Assembly (NCBI GenBank): GCA_965279095.1
Contig: CBDIHH010000006.1
Coordinates: 434,001-498,000, forward strand
Source: CBDIHH01 sp965279095
GTDB taxonomy: Bacteria; Pseudomonadota; Alphaproteobacteria; Caulobacterales; Caulobacteraceae
Reading direction: 5' to 3'
DNA: 64,000 nucleotides
A model generated the notes under the pieces. That model did not search any database. It saw only the letters and a program-made list of their open reading frames with translations, and had not been told where the DNA came from. The number at the start of each line of letters is the position of its first letter. Within the stretch, counting starts at the first letter, position 1. Below, in pieces: positions 41,890 to 50,391 of this stretch. The position numbers and the translations under genes were made by a program.

Positions 41890-41919
41890 AGCGCCGCGGC
41901 CCCTGGCTGCGGCGCTTTG
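41890..41919 (+). terminator. rpmB terminator
   Basis: AGCGCCGC (41890-41897) pairs with GCGGCGCT (41909-41916), and GCC/GGC inside extends the stem; TTGT follows on the plus strand. It ends about 20 bases before the sirtuin gene. Confidence 0.7.
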
Positions 41920-41939
41920 TCGTTGGGCCCTGACGTGGC

Positions 41940-42713
41940 ATGAGCCAGTCGATGCCAGGATGCGACGCCCTTGCCCGGATGATCGACGACGCCCGGCGGG
42001 TTGTGGCGTTCACCGGCGCGGGCCTGTCCACTGACTCAGGCATCCCGGACTTCCGCAGTCCCGGCGGCGTATGGACCCGGATGCGGCCGATCCAGTTCCA
42101 GGAATTCGTCGGCGACGAGACCCTGCGCCGGGAGGCCTGGCGACGGGCCTTCACCGGCGCCGCGGGCTGGACCGGGGCCGCCCCCAACAGCGCCCACCAC
42201 GTGCTGGCGGACTGGGTGGCCGCCGGCAAGGTGACCGCCGTCATCACCCAGAACGTCGACAACCTGCACCAGGCGTCGGGCGTGCCCGTCGACAAGCTCA
42301 TCGAGCTCCACGGCAACGCCAGCTATGCCGCCTGCATGGCCTGCGGCCTGCGTCACGAACTATGCGAGCTGGAAGCGCCGTTCATGGACCATGGCGTGAT
42401 CCCCGCGTGCCGGTCCTGCGGCGGCCTGGTCAAGGTCGCGACCATCTCCTTCGGCCAGCCCATGCCCAAGGCCGCCATGGCCCGCGCTGTGGAGGCCAGC
42501 CTGGACTGTGACCTGTTCCTGGTGTTGGGCTCGTCCCTGGTGGTGACGCCTGCCGCGAGCCTGCCGGTGGTCGCCCAGGAGCACGGCGCCCAGCTGGCGA
42601 TCGTCAACCGGGACCCGACGCCCCTGGACGACCGGGCCGATCTGGTCGTGAACGAGGGCCTGGCGCCGGTGCTCGCCCGCGTCGCCACGGTCCTGGGCGG
42701 TGGCCAACCGTGA
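41940..42713 (+). CDS. Sir2-family NAD-dependent protein deacylase (CobB-like)
   Basis: This 257-residue sirtuin removes acyl groups from lysines at the cost of NAD. Motifs visible are FTGAGLSTDSGIPDFRSPGG, the TQNVDNLHQASG box, catalytic histidine in ELHGN, a zinc site formed by CMACG and CRSCG, and GSSLVVTPAASLP. It shows no special N-terminal region. It sits on the plus strand after rpmB, within the otherwise minus-strand housekeeping block, and may read from the rpmB side. Confidence 0.93.
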   Translation: MSQSMPGCDALARMIDDARRVVAFTGAGLSTDSGIPDFRSPGGVWTRMRPIQFQEFVGDETLRREAWRRAFTGAAGWTGAAPNSAHHVLADWVAAGKVTAVITQNVDNLHQASGVPVDKLIELHGNASYAACMACGLRHELCELEAPFMDHGVIPACRSCGGLVKVATISFGQPMPKAAMARAVEASLDCDLFLVLGSSLVVTPAASLPVVAQEHGAQLAIVNRDPTPLDDRADLVVNEGLAPVLARVATVLGGGQP

Positions 42714-42946
42714 CCGCCGGTGGTATGGCGACCGCCAGACGAGGACCGACCGTGACTCATCCCATCGCCTCTGCGATCCATGCCTGCTTCCGCCCGTTAA
42801 TGGCCGGATGGCGGGCCATGGGCGTGGGGACGGGCGGGGCGACGATCTAACCAGATCTGACGTTCATCCCCTCCCGGGCGCGGGAGGGCGCCGGTGGATC
42901 CGGAGCCGCGGCTCCCGATCCCGGAGGGTCTCCCACGGACCCTGCC

Positions 42947-43561
42947 ATGACCGATCTGACGCCCGCCCTCCTTGCCGCCCTGGCCCTGTTCGCCCTGGTC
43001 TCGTCGATCACGCCGGGGCCGAACAACACCATGCTGATGGCCTCTGGCGCCAATTTCGGCCTGCGCCGGACCCTGCCGCACGCCCTGGGGGTGTCCTTGG
43101 GCGTCCTCGGGCTGATCCTGTCCGTGGGCTTGGGACTGGGCGGCCTGTTCGCCGCCTATCCGCCTCTCCATGCCGTGCTGAAGCTGGTCGGCGGGGCCTA
43201 TCTTCTCTACCTGGCGTTCCGGATGGCCACGGCGCGGGGCCTCGGCGGCGGCGAGACCCCCACCCGACCCCAGGGGGTGCTACAGGCGGCCGCCTTCCAG
43301 TGGGTCAACCCCAAGGCCTGGGCCATGTCGCTAGGGGCGGTGACCACCTACGCCCCGCCCCAGCACTATGCGGTCAACCTGGCGGTGATCGGCCTGGTCT
43401 TCGTGATCGTCAACCTGCCCTGCATCCTCATCTGGACCGCCTTCGGCGTGGGGCTACGGCGGTTCCTCGACCGGCCGCGAACCCTGCGGGCCTTCAATGT
43501 CGGGATGGCGATCCTGCTGGTGCTGTCTCTGTACCCGATCCTGGCCCAGCCCCCGGCCTGA
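42947..43561 (+). CDS. LysE/RhtB-family amino-acid exporter
   Basis: The 204-residue membrane protein has five or six helices and the family signatures SSITPGPNNTMLMASGANFG (with the conserved PGP) and LVGGAYLLYLAFRM. Members export lysine, threonine, homoserine lactones or other small amines; the substrate cannot be told. The 237-base gap before it contains only a GGAGCCGCGGCTCC palindrome. Its 3' end overlaps the convergent phytase-like gene by 68 bases. Confidence 0.9.
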   Translation: MTDLTPALLAALALFALVSSITPGPNNTMLMASGANFGLRRTLPHALGVSLGVLGLILSVGLGLGGLFAAYPPLHAVLKLVGGAYLLYLAFRMATARGLGGGETPTRPQGVLQAAAFQWVNPKAWAMSLGAVTTYAPPQHYAVNLAVIGLVFVIVNLPCILIWTAFGVGLRRFLDRPRTLRAFNVGMAILLVLSLYPILAQPPA

Positions 43562-44516
43562 CCGACCGCGGCGTCCAGTCGAAGGCCATCAGCAGGGTGC
43601 GCTGGGTGGGCGAGAAGTTGTCGTCGGACAGCAGGTAGATCCGCAGGCCGCCGGCGGCCGTCGGCCGCACGGCCAGGCCCTCGAAGTTGTCGGCCGTCAG
43701 CGGCTGCGCCAGGGCGAGGCGGCCCAGCACCCGGGCCGGCCCGCCGGCCGTCGGCTGGGTGACCAGCACCTGGGCCCGCAGGCCGCGGAAGGGGTCCCAC
43801 GCCCGGTGCAGGACCACCAGCTTGCCGTCCGGCGTCTCGGCCAGGGCGGTCAGCCGATAGGTCAACGGCGGCCGGGCCTGGGACGGGTCCTCCTGGCAGC
43901 CGCCGCTCAGGCGGCAAAGCCAGATGGCGCCGCCTTCGATGCCGACCCAGTAGGCGTCTGGCCCATGGCTGGGGGCCAGGGCCAGGGCCTCCATGCCCTC
44001 GTTCTCGGGCATGGCGACCGGGGGGAAGGGGACCGCGCGCGGCGCGGCGCCGTCCGCCGGATAAAGCCAGATGCGGTGGTCCCGCTCGAAGCTGACCATG
44101 ACATCGCCATTCGGCCAGACGGCGAGACCCTCGGCGTCTCCCGCCTGCTTGCCCTGCAGCGGCTGCCCGCCCGGGCCGCGCAGGGGCTGCAGGCGGGCGT
44201 CCTTCAGGCCCAGCAGCCGTCCGTCGGGGGACAACGACAGGCGCGCGTCCAGCCTCTGACCGTCGTCGCTGATCGCCGTCACCGTTCCGTCCGCAGCGAC
44301 GGTCAGGTCCGACAGGCCGCCGAGTTGGGCCGTGTCGGGGCTGGTCAGCTGGGCGCCGCCGGCGAAGACGAAGTCGCCCCGGCGGATGTCCGCCGGATCC
44401 GACGGGTCGAGGGCGACGGGCGCCGCGTCCACCCGGACCGCGCCTGTGGTCTGCGCCCGGGCCGTGCAGCCGAGGAGGCACAGGGCCGCCAGCGCCGCCG
44501 TGACGGGGCGCATCAT
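43494..44516 (-). CDS. Exported phytase-like esterase-domain protein
   Basis: The 340-residue protein has a signal peptide (MMRPVTAALAALCLLGCTAR, with a possible lipobox LLGC) and a single domain of the esterase-like phytase family, a beta-propeller pattern: QLGGLSDLTVAADGTVTAISDDG, DAEGLAVWPNGDVMVSFERDHRIW, ENEGMEALAL, NFEGLAVRP. Enzymatic activity is unproven for most members. Its start overlaps the cobT stop (ATGA), a neighbour relation I recall in other alphaproteobacteria. The last 68 bases run under the LysE gene on the other strand. Confidence 0.85.
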   Translation of the reverse strand: MMRPVTAALAALCLLGCTARAQTTGAVRVDAAPVALDPSDPADIRRGDFVFAGGAQLTSPDTAQLGGLSDLTVAADGTVTAISDDGQRLDARLSLSPDGRLLGLKDARLQPLRGPGGQPLQGKQAGDAEGLAVWPNGDVMVSFERDHRIWLYPADGAAPRAVPFPPVAMPENEGMEALALAPSHGPDAYWVGIEGGAIWLCRLSGGCQEDPSQARPPLTYRLTALAETPDGKLVVLHRAWDPFRGLRAQVLVTQPTAGGPARVLGRLALAQPLTADNFEGLAVRPTAAGGLRIYLLSDDNFSPTQRTLLMAFDWTPRSVRPGAGPGSGTETAPAGSPSRH

Positions 44517-46459
44517 GGCCGGGCGTCAGCCTCGACGGCCGCGCGCACGGCCTGGAAGGTGGTCTTCAGCGGGGTCTGCAGCGGGCCGCCCTTGCCGCGG
44601 CCGGCGACGGTCTTGGCCACCTTGCGCGGCTCCTCCTCGAACAGCTCGGCCAGCCGCTCCACCAGCGCCCCGCCCAGCTGCTCCACATCCACCAGGGTCA
44701 GGGCGCGGCGGTAGTAGCGGGTGACGTCGTGGCCGATACCGATGGCGGTCAGCTCCACCGGCGAGGTCGTCTCGATGTCGGTGATGACCTGCCGCAGGTG
44801 CCGCTCCAGGTAGTGGCCGGAGTTGACCGACAGGGTGGAGTCGTCCACCGGCGCCCCGTCGGAGATCACCATCAGGATGCGGCGCTGTTCGGGACGACCG
44901 AGCAGGCGGCTGTGGGCCCAGAGCAGGGCCTCGCCGTCGATGTTCTCCTTGAGCAGCCCCTCCTTCATCATCAGGCCGAGGTTGCGCCGCGCCCGCCGCC
45001 ACGGGGCGTCCGCCGACTTGTAGACGATGTGGCGCAGGTCGTTCAGCCGTCCTGGCTGGGCCGGCTTGCCGGCCTTGATCCATTCGTCGCGTGACGAGCC
45101 GCCTTTCCACGCCCGGGTGGTGAAGCCGAGGATCTCGACCTTGACCCCGCAGCGCTCGAGGGTCCTTGCCAGGATGTCGGCGCAGACGGCCGCGACCATG
45201 ATGGGCCGACCGCGCATGGAGCCGGAATTGTCGATCAGCAGGGTGACGCAGGTGTCGCGGAACTCGGTGTCCTGCTCTTCCTTGAAGGACAGGGGGGCGG
45301 TGGGGTCGATGATCACCCGGGTCAGCCGGGCGACGTCGAGGATTCCCTCCTCCAGGTCGAAGGTCCAGGCGCGGTTCTGCTGGGCCAGCAGGCGGCGCTG
45401 CAGCTTGTTGGCCAAGCGCGAGACCACGCTCGACAGGTTGGCCAGTTGCTGGTCGAGGTAGGCGCGCAGCCGGGTCAGTTCCTCGGCGTCGGCCAGGTCG
45501 TCGGGCTCGACCACCTCGTCGAACTGGGTGGTGAACACCTGATAGAGTTCGCGGCGCTGGTCGCCCGAGGGCTCGGGGCGGGCGGCGTTGGCGCCGTCCT
45601 CGCCCTCCATCGCCTCGTCCCCGTCGTCGCCCTCGTCGCCTTCCTGGGCCTCCACCTGCTCGGTGTCCGAGGCGTCGGCCGGACCCTGGGTGGTGTCGGA
45701 GTCCTCCTTCGCCGACCCGTCGCCCTCGCTGTCGCCGGGCTCCTCGGTCTCGGACTCCTCGGCCTCGTCGGTCTGTTCATCCTCCTCCGAACCGTCCTCG
45801 GAGGCCTGGGTGTCCTGGGTGGTGGTGTCCTCGGCCATCTCCAGGTCCTGGAGGATGGCGCGGGCGATGCGGCCGAAGCTGGCCTGGTCGTCGAGGGCGG
45901 CCGTCAGCCGGTCCATGTCCTTGCCGGCCCGCGCCTCCACCTCGGCCCGGTAGTGGTCGACCACCGCCCTGGCCCCGTCGGGGGGCGCCGATCCGGTCAG
46001 GCGCTCGCGCACCAGCAGACCCAGGATGTCCGCCCAGGGCGCCTCGGGGCTGTCCTCGGGTCGGCTCAGGACCTGGCGCTCCAGCTGGGCCTCGAGCGCG
46101 GCGGTCAGGTTGGCGCGCACCCCCCCCAGCACATTGGCGCCGATGGCCTCGATGCGGGCCTGCTCGATGGCTTCGAAGACCGCATTGGCCTCCACCCCCA
46201 CCGGCCGCAGGCGGGCGTGCTCGCCCGCGTCGTGGTGCGCCAGGCGCAGGGCCATGCGATCGGCCAGCCCCCGGATGCGGGCCGCGTCGCGGGGGGACAT
46301 GTCCCGGGGCGGGTGGGGCAGGACGGCGCGGTTGCCGTAGAGCTGCGGCCCCTCCGCCGAGAACACCACCTCCAGGTCGGGTTTCTCGGCCAGCGACCGC
46401 GCCGCATGGGCCAGGGCGCGCTTGAAGGGTTCGGTGGGGCTTTCGGGCGGGTTGGCCAT
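44513..46459 (-). CDS. cobT: Cobaltochelatase subunit CobT
   Basis: CobT works with the AAA+ subunit CobS and the large CobN to insert cobalt into hydrogenobyrinate diamide in aerobic B12 synthesis. The 648-residue protein has an N-terminal helical region, a long acidic linker (about 210-310, rich in D/E/S/T), and a C-terminal von Willebrand A domain with the MIDAS motif DNSGSM and downstream SDGAPVD. The strongly acidic linker is normal for CobT. cobS is encoded 1.4 kb away with two foreign units between them. Confidence 0.96.
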   Translation of the reverse strand: MANPPESPTEPFKRALAHAARSLAEKPDLEVVFSAEGPQLYGNRAVLPHPPRDMSPRDAARIRGLADRMALRLAHHDAGEHARLRPVGVEANAVFEAIEQARIEAIGANVLGGVRANLTAALEAQLERQVLSRPEDSPEAPWADILGLLVRERLTGSAPPDGARAVVDHYRAEVEARAGKDMDRLTAALDDQASFGRIARAILQDLEMAEDTTTQDTQASEDGSEEDEQTDEAEESETEEPGDSEGDGSAKEDSDTTQGPADASDTEQVEAQEGDEGDDGDEAMEGEDGANAARPEPSGDQRRELYQVFTTQFDEVVEPDDLADAEELTRLRAYLDQQLANLSSVVSRLANKLQRRLLAQQNRAWTFDLEEGILDVARLTRVIIDPTAPLSFKEEQDTEFRDTCVTLLIDNSGSMRGRPIMVAAVCADILARTLERCGVKVEILGFTTRAWKGGSSRDEWIKAGKPAQPGRLNDLRHIVYKSADAPWRRARRNLGLMMKEGLLKENIDGEALLWAHSRLLGRPEQRRILMVISDGAPVDDSTLSVNSGHYLERHLRQVITDIETTSPVELTAIGIGHDVTRYYRRALTLVDVEQLGGALVERLAELFEEEPRKVAKTVAGRGKGGPLQTPLKTTFQAVRAAVEADARP

Positions 46460-46497
46460 GGCGACCTTCTAGCGCGCGCTTGGGGCGGCGCGAAGGC

Positions 46498-47184
46498 CTA
46501 GTCGCGGCTGAAATACAGGGGCGCGCCCGCCTTGGTCTCTCCCTCATAGGTGACCGCGTCGCCCTTCTTCAGGGTGTGGGTGACCTTGCCCTTGGCGTCG
46601 AGCAGCTGCAGCTTGCCGCCCGTCTGGGTCCAGCCGGCCCAGCCGACGGCCTTCCAGCCCCGGGGGCAGGTGGGGCTGGGCATGGCGACCAGCTCGCCCT
46701 TCGTCCCGGCGGCGTTGGACTTGGAGGCGTAGGCGCACCGCGGCTTGCCGCCGACGCCGGTGACGCTCCAGCCGCCGCTCATCCGCTCTTTCGGAGTCAA
46801 GGCCTTCGCGGGCGGGCCCTTCGACAGCACGAACTGGTCGCCGTCCCGGTTGGGGGCGGTCATGTAGTCGCCGTCCTTGGTCTTGGCGAACTTGTAGATC
46901 CGGGCGCCATTGCCATCGACGACGCCGATGGCCTTGTCGTCATAGATGGTCCAGGCGGCGGCGCCCTTCAGGCGCGGGAAAGCCCGGACGCAGGCCTTGG
47001 GCGCGTTAAGGCCCCAGCCGCCGCGCGCCGCCTTGGACGAGAGCGTCAGGGTGCAGCTGTCGGCCCCATCCGACGCCCCGGCCATGGTCCAGTCGCCGGC
47101 GAGCGTCTTGGCGGCCGAGGGCGGCGCGGCGAGGGCGGGGGACGCTAGGCCGAGGATGAGGGCGGCTAACAGGGCAGGTTTCAT
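46498..47184 (-). CDS. Exported protein with two AprI/Inh-like repeats
   Basis: The 228-residue protein has a signal peptide (MKPALLAALILGLASPALAA) and two similar halves: LAGDWTMAG..SCTLTLSS..KACVRAFP and MSGGWSVTG..RCAYASKS..PTCPRGW. Each has the W, paired cysteines and beta pattern of the Inh/Omp19 metalloprotease-inhibitor family. These are beta-barrel periplasmic proteins that protect against secreted proteases. No protease gene is adjacent, so the target is unknown. It lies between cobT and the toxin-antitoxin locus. Confidence 0.78.
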   Translation of the reverse strand: MKPALLAALILGLASPALAAPPSAAKTLAGDWTMAGASDGADSCTLTLSSKAARGGWGLNAPKACVRAFPRLKGAAAWTIYDDKAIGVVDGNGARIYKFAKTKDGDYMTAPNRDGDQFVLSKGPPAKALTPKERMSGGWSVTGVGGKPRCAYASKSNAAGTKGELVAMPSPTCPRGWKAVGWAGWTQTGGKLQLLDAKGKVTHTLKKGDAVTYEGETKAGAPLYFSRD

Positions 47185-47249
47185 CAGGGCCTCCGACTCG
47201 GCCGAACTATTATTCTACGCCGCCGACAGACCTGCAACCTATAGCCCTG

Positions 47250-47268
47250 CATAACGTTATGCGTTATG
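47250..47268. promoter_or_regulatory. Inverted-repeat operator of the HigBA-type locus
   Basis: CATAACG (47250-47256) and CGTTATG (47262-47268) form a perfect 7-bp inverted repeat around TTATG, just before the toxin start at 47276. HigA-family antitoxins bind such AT-containing palindromes at their own promoter. The sequence is conspicuously AT-rich for this region. Confidence 0.65.
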
Positions 47269-47275
47269 GATAGGC

Positions 47276-47556
47276 ATGATCCGGAGTTTCGCCGACGCGG
47301 AGACGAAAATGATCTGGGCGGGGCGCCGATCTCGGCGTTTGCCGACCGATATCCAGGACACCGCCCTGCGGAAGCTGCGCCTGATCAATGCGGCCAGCCG
47401 GCCCGAAGACCTGAGGGCCCGCCAGGAAACCGGCTGGAAACCCTGAAGGCAGACCGCATGGGACAGCTGTCGATCCGGATCCACCAGCAGTGGCGTATCT
47501 GTTTCTACTGGCGTGATGGAGGCGCTGACGATGTCGAAATCTGCGACTACCACTGA
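47276..47556 (+). pseudogene. higB: HigB/RelE-family toxin gene, frameshifted
   Basis: From the ATG at 47276 the frame reads MIRSFADAETKMIWAGRRSR, LPTDIQDTALRKLRLINAAS, RPEDL and then diverges, ending at a TGA at 47444. The typical HigB continuation, PPGNRLETLKADRMGQLSIR, IHQQWRICFYWRD, ending VEICDYH, is intact in another frame from about 47418 to 47556. One missing base near 47415-47420 explains both halves; with one base added the product would be a normal HigB of about 93 residues. Either the toxin is dead or there is a sequencing error or programmed shift. Confidence 0.82.
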
Positions 47557-47839
47557 GTTGCGCAACCCCACGCCAGGGGATGTGCTCATGGAGGATTTCC
47601 TCAAGCCGTCCGACATGAGCCAATCGGCTTTGGCCCGCGCGATCGGCGTCTCCGCGCGGCGTATCAACGAGATCGTCCTGGGCAAGCGGGCCATCACGGC
47701 GGATACCGACCTGCGCCTCAGCCGCTACTGGAGCCTATCGGATGGGTTCTGGCTCAGCCTTCAGACCGACCACGACCTCATGGAGCGTCGGCGACAGTTG
47801 GGCGACCTGCTGGACAAGATCGAGCCCCGCGCCGCCTGA
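47531..47839 (+). CDS. higA: HigA-family XRE antitoxin
   Basis: The 102-residue protein starts MSKSATTTELRNPTPGDVLM and has an XRE helix-turn-helix (MSQSALARAIGVSARRINEIVLGKRAITADTDLRLSRYW) of the HigA/VapI type. GGAGG eight bases before the ATG at 47531 decides this start over one at 47513. It overlaps the end of the toxin frame, the usual arrangement for HigBA. It is intact although the toxin is not. Confidence 0.9.
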   Translation: MSKSATTTELRNPTPGDVLMEDFLKPSDMSQSALARAIGVSARRINEIVLGKRAITADTDLRLSRYWSLSDGFWLSLQTDHDLMERRRQLGDLLDKIEPRAA

Positions 47840-47848
47840 GAGCGCCGC

Positions 47849-48844
47849 CTAAGCCACCTTCACCCGCGCGGCGCTCTCGGGCAGGTCGGTCCCGAAGGCG
47901 CGCTGGAAGAATTCCGCCACGGTGGGGCGCTCCAGCTCGTCGCACTTGTTCAGGAAGGTCAGCCGGAAGGCCAGGGCGACGTCGCCGGCGAAGATCTCGG
48001 CGTTCTGGGCCCAGGTGATCACCGTGCGGGGGCTCATGACGGTGGAGATGTCGCCGTTCATGAAGGCGTTGCGGGTCATGTCGGCGACGCGGACCATGGC
48101 GGCGATGGTGCGCCGGCCCTCGGGGGTTGCGTAGCCGGGGGACTTGGCCAGCACGATCTCGGCCTCGACGTCGTGCTCGAGGTAGTTGAGGGTGGTGACG
48201 ATCGACCAGCGGTCCATCTGGCCCTGATTGATCTGCTGGGTGCCGTGATAGAGCCCCGTGGTGTCGCCCAGGCCGATGGTGTTGGTGGTGGAGAACAGCC
48301 GGAAGTAGGGGTTGGGCCGGATCACCCGGTTCTGGTCGAGCAGGGTCAGCTTGCCGGCCACCTCCAGCACGCGCTGGATCACGAACATCACATCGGGGCG
48401 GCCCGCGTCATATTCGTCGAACACCAGGGCGATGGGCCGCTGCAGGGCCCAGGGCAGCATGCCCTCGCGGAACTCGGTGATCTGCTTGCCGTCCTTCAGG
48501 ACGATGGCGTCCTTGCCCACCAGGTCGATGCGCGAGACGTGGCTGTCGAGGTTCACCCGCACCAGCGGCCAGTTGAGGCGGGCGGCGACCTGCTCGATGT
48601 GGGTCGACTTGCCGGTGCCGTGATAGCCCTGGACCATCACCCGCCGGTCGTAGGCGAACCCGGCGCAGATCGCCAGGGTGGTCATGGGGTCGAACTTGTA
48701 GGCCGGGTCGAACTCCGGCACGTGGCTGTCGGGTTCCGAGAAGGCCGGCACCTTCATGTCGGAATCGACGCCGAAGGCCTCGCGCACGGTCACCATGCGG
48801 TCGGGTTTCAACGCCAGGAGCTTGTCTTCGATGTCTGAGGCCAT
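47849..48844 (-). CDS. cobS: Cobaltochelatase subunit CobS
   Basis: CobS is the AAA+ motor subunit of aerobic cobaltochelatase. The 331-residue protein contains Walker A GYHGTGKSTHIEQVAARL (about 74-91), Walker B ALVFDEYDAG, sensor 1 LFSTTNTIG and the family N-terminus with PDSHVPEFDP. Together with cobT nearby it implies de novo cobalamin synthesis by the aerobic route, which may matter to the B12-dependent AerR/PpaA regulator encoded in this window. The downstream neighbour is the convergent antitoxin gene. Confidence 0.96.
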   Translation of the reverse strand: MASDIEDKLLALKPDRMVTVREAFGVDSDMKVPAFSEPDSHVPEFDPAYKFDPMTTLAICAGFAYDRRVMVQGYHGTGKSTHIEQVAARLNWPLVRVNLDSHVSRIDLVGKDAIVLKDGKQITEFREGMLPWALQRPIALVFDEYDAGRPDVMFVIQRVLEVAGKLTLLDQNRVIRPNPYFRLFSTTNTIGLGDTTGLYHGTQQINQGQMDRWSIVTTLNYLEHDVEAEIVLAKSPGYATPEGRRTIAAMVRVADMTRNAFMNGDISTVMSPRTVITWAQNAEIFAGDVALAFRLTFLNKCDELERPTVAEFFQRAFGTDLPESAARVKVA

Positions 48845-48906
48845 GGGACTTCTTTAGGCAGGCGGACGGGCGCGGTCTAGGGCCGGGCCGAGCGAATTGC
48901 TTATGA

Positions 48907-49656
48907 TCACCCGGCGAACAACTGGGCGGCGCGCACCAGATAGCCCAGGCCGATGGCCGAGACGATCCATCGGGTCCAGCGCTTGAAGTCCGCGTCGTTC
49001 ATACGATCCAAAATGCGGCCCCCCGCCACGGTCCCCGCCAGGGACAAGGCGATGGCGACGAGGAACGCCCAGACGGGAGGCAGGGCGGACATTCCGCTGC
49101 CCAGCATGGCGCCGCCGAAGACGATGACCTTCGCCAGATGGCTGAACACCTGGGTCGCCGCCTTGGTCGCGACGATCTGATGACGCGTGAGGCTGGTGCG
49201 GACGAAGAAGATGTCCAGCAGCGGCCCGGCGACGCCGGCGGTCAGGTTCAGGCCAGTGACCAGGACGCCGCAGGCCAGCGCCTGAACCGGCCGGGCGGCG
49301 TCCAGTCGCAGCGCTTGTGTGGGGATCCACACCAGGATGGGGAGGAGGCCGAGCAGCAGGAACAGGACCGGCTTGGACGGCGCGATCGCGATCGCCCCGG
49401 CCACCGCGCCAATGGCCGCCGAGCCAAGGGCGTAGAGGCCGACGATGCGCCATTGCACATGCCGGCGGTGAAGGGCGGCGCGCCAGCCGTTGGCCGCCAG
49501 CTGAAGCAGTCCATGGGTGACGAACGCCGCCGAGACCGGCATCAGCAGGGCCAGCACCCCCATCAGAACCAGGCCGCCGGCCATCCCGAAGACGCCGGTC
49601 AGCGTCGCCGTGACGAAGGCCGTGACTATCAGGATGACGATGGCGGCCAAGGTCAT
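48907..49656 (-). CDS. TauE/SafE-family (TSUP) membrane transporter
   Basis: The 249-residue protein has about eight helices and the TSUP pattern: an N-terminal repeat TATLTGVFGMAGGLVLMGVL and a second TGLNLTAGVAGPLLDIFFV, giving the pseudo-symmetric fold. Such proteins export sulfite, sulfoacetate or other organosulfonates; the substrate is unknown here. It lies between the DUF6481-like gene and cobS. Confidence 0.88.
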   Translation of the reverse strand: MTLAAIVILIVTAFVTATLTGVFGMAGGLVLMGVLALLMPVSAAFVTHGLLQLAANGWRAALHRRHVQWRIVGLYALGSAAIGAVAGAIAIAPSKPVLFLLLGLLPILVWIPTQALRLDAARPVQALACGVLVTGLNLTAGVAGPLLDIFFVRTSLTRHQIVATKAATQVFSHLAKVIVFGGAMLGSGMSALPPVWAFLVAIALSLAGTVAGGRILDRMNDADFKRWTRWIVSAIGLGYLVRAAQLFAG

Positions 49657-49745
49657 GCGGAAGGCCCTATGGCTCGACCGCGTCGGCGAACCCTATGGCG
49701 TCGTCCGACCTAACCCCGCAGGCGCAGCGCTGCTGAGGCAAGCGC

Positions 49746-50105
49746 CTATTTGCGCGCCTTGCGGGCGGCGTAGCGGGCGTCGCGCTTGGCCTTGGCCTCG
49801 GCCTTGGTCAGCGCCTTGCGCTCCTTGCGCTCGCCGCGCTTGGCGTCGAGGGCGGCCTGTTCTTCCTCTTCCGCGGCCAGGCGGGCGGCTTCCTGCGCCT
49901 CGATGGCGGCGAGCCGGGCGGCCTCCTTGGCCTCGGCCCGCGCTTGGCGGACGGCTTCGAGCTCGCGGGCCCGCACGGCCTCGCGGCTCTCGAGGTCTTC
50001 CGCCTGGACGGTCGGCTTCGGCTTGAATTTGGCCAGTTGGGCCTTCTTGGCCTCCGCCTGCGCCTTGAGGCGGTCGGCGAAGCCGGTTTTCAAAGTATCC
50101 CGCAT
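49746..50105 (-). CDS. Highly charged coiled-coil protein (DUF6481-like)
   Basis: This 119-residue protein starts MRDTLKTGFADRLKAQAEAK and is almost wholly composed of A, K, E and R in a continuous predicted helix (about 28-119). The N-terminal FADRLKAQAEAKKAQLAKFK fits the short DUF6481 family as I remember it. No enzymatic motif is present. Binding of nucleic acid or ribosomes is conceivable from the charge pattern but untested. Confidence 0.75.
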   Translation of the reverse strand: MRDTLKTGFADRLKAQAEAKKAQLAKFKPKPTVQAEDLESREAVRARELEAVRQARAEAKEAARLAAIEAQEAARLAAEEEEQAALDAKRGERKERKALTKAEAKAKRDARYAARKARK

Positions 50106-50203
50106 GCTTCTTTTCTGAAGGGGTTCGTCTCTCGGCGCCCGTCAAAGCGCAATTCCGCCTCGCAATCAATCGTCGGCGTCAAATCAGTGCGCTGTTAGGC
50201 GCC

Positions 50204-50383
50204 TTATCGCGGCCGCAGGCCGAGCTGATCGGCGACGAAGGCGAGGATCACGAACAGGGCGACCCAGGCGACTACGGCGCTGATCCGCCAGCCGAGACTG
50301 CGGGTGCGGATGGCGCGCCCGGTGACGAAGGCCATGTAGAGCGCGGCCAGCAACAGGTAGGCGATGTTGGCCGCATCGTTCAC
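50204..50383 (-). CDS. Small two-helix membrane protein (59 residues)
   Basis: A GTG at 50383, with GCAGG upstream and eight bases after the J-domain gene, opens a protein NDAANIAYLLLAALYMAFVT, then GRAIRTRSLGWRISAVVAWV, with two transmembrane helices and a short basic loop. The longer open frame is a shadow of the J-domain gene. Function is unknown; co-transcription with the J-domain gene is likely. Confidence 0.7.
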   Translation of the reverse strand: MNDAANIAYLLLAALYMAFVTGRAIRTRSLGWRISAVVAWVALFVILAFVADQLGLRPR

Positions 50384-50391
50384 CGGCCTGC

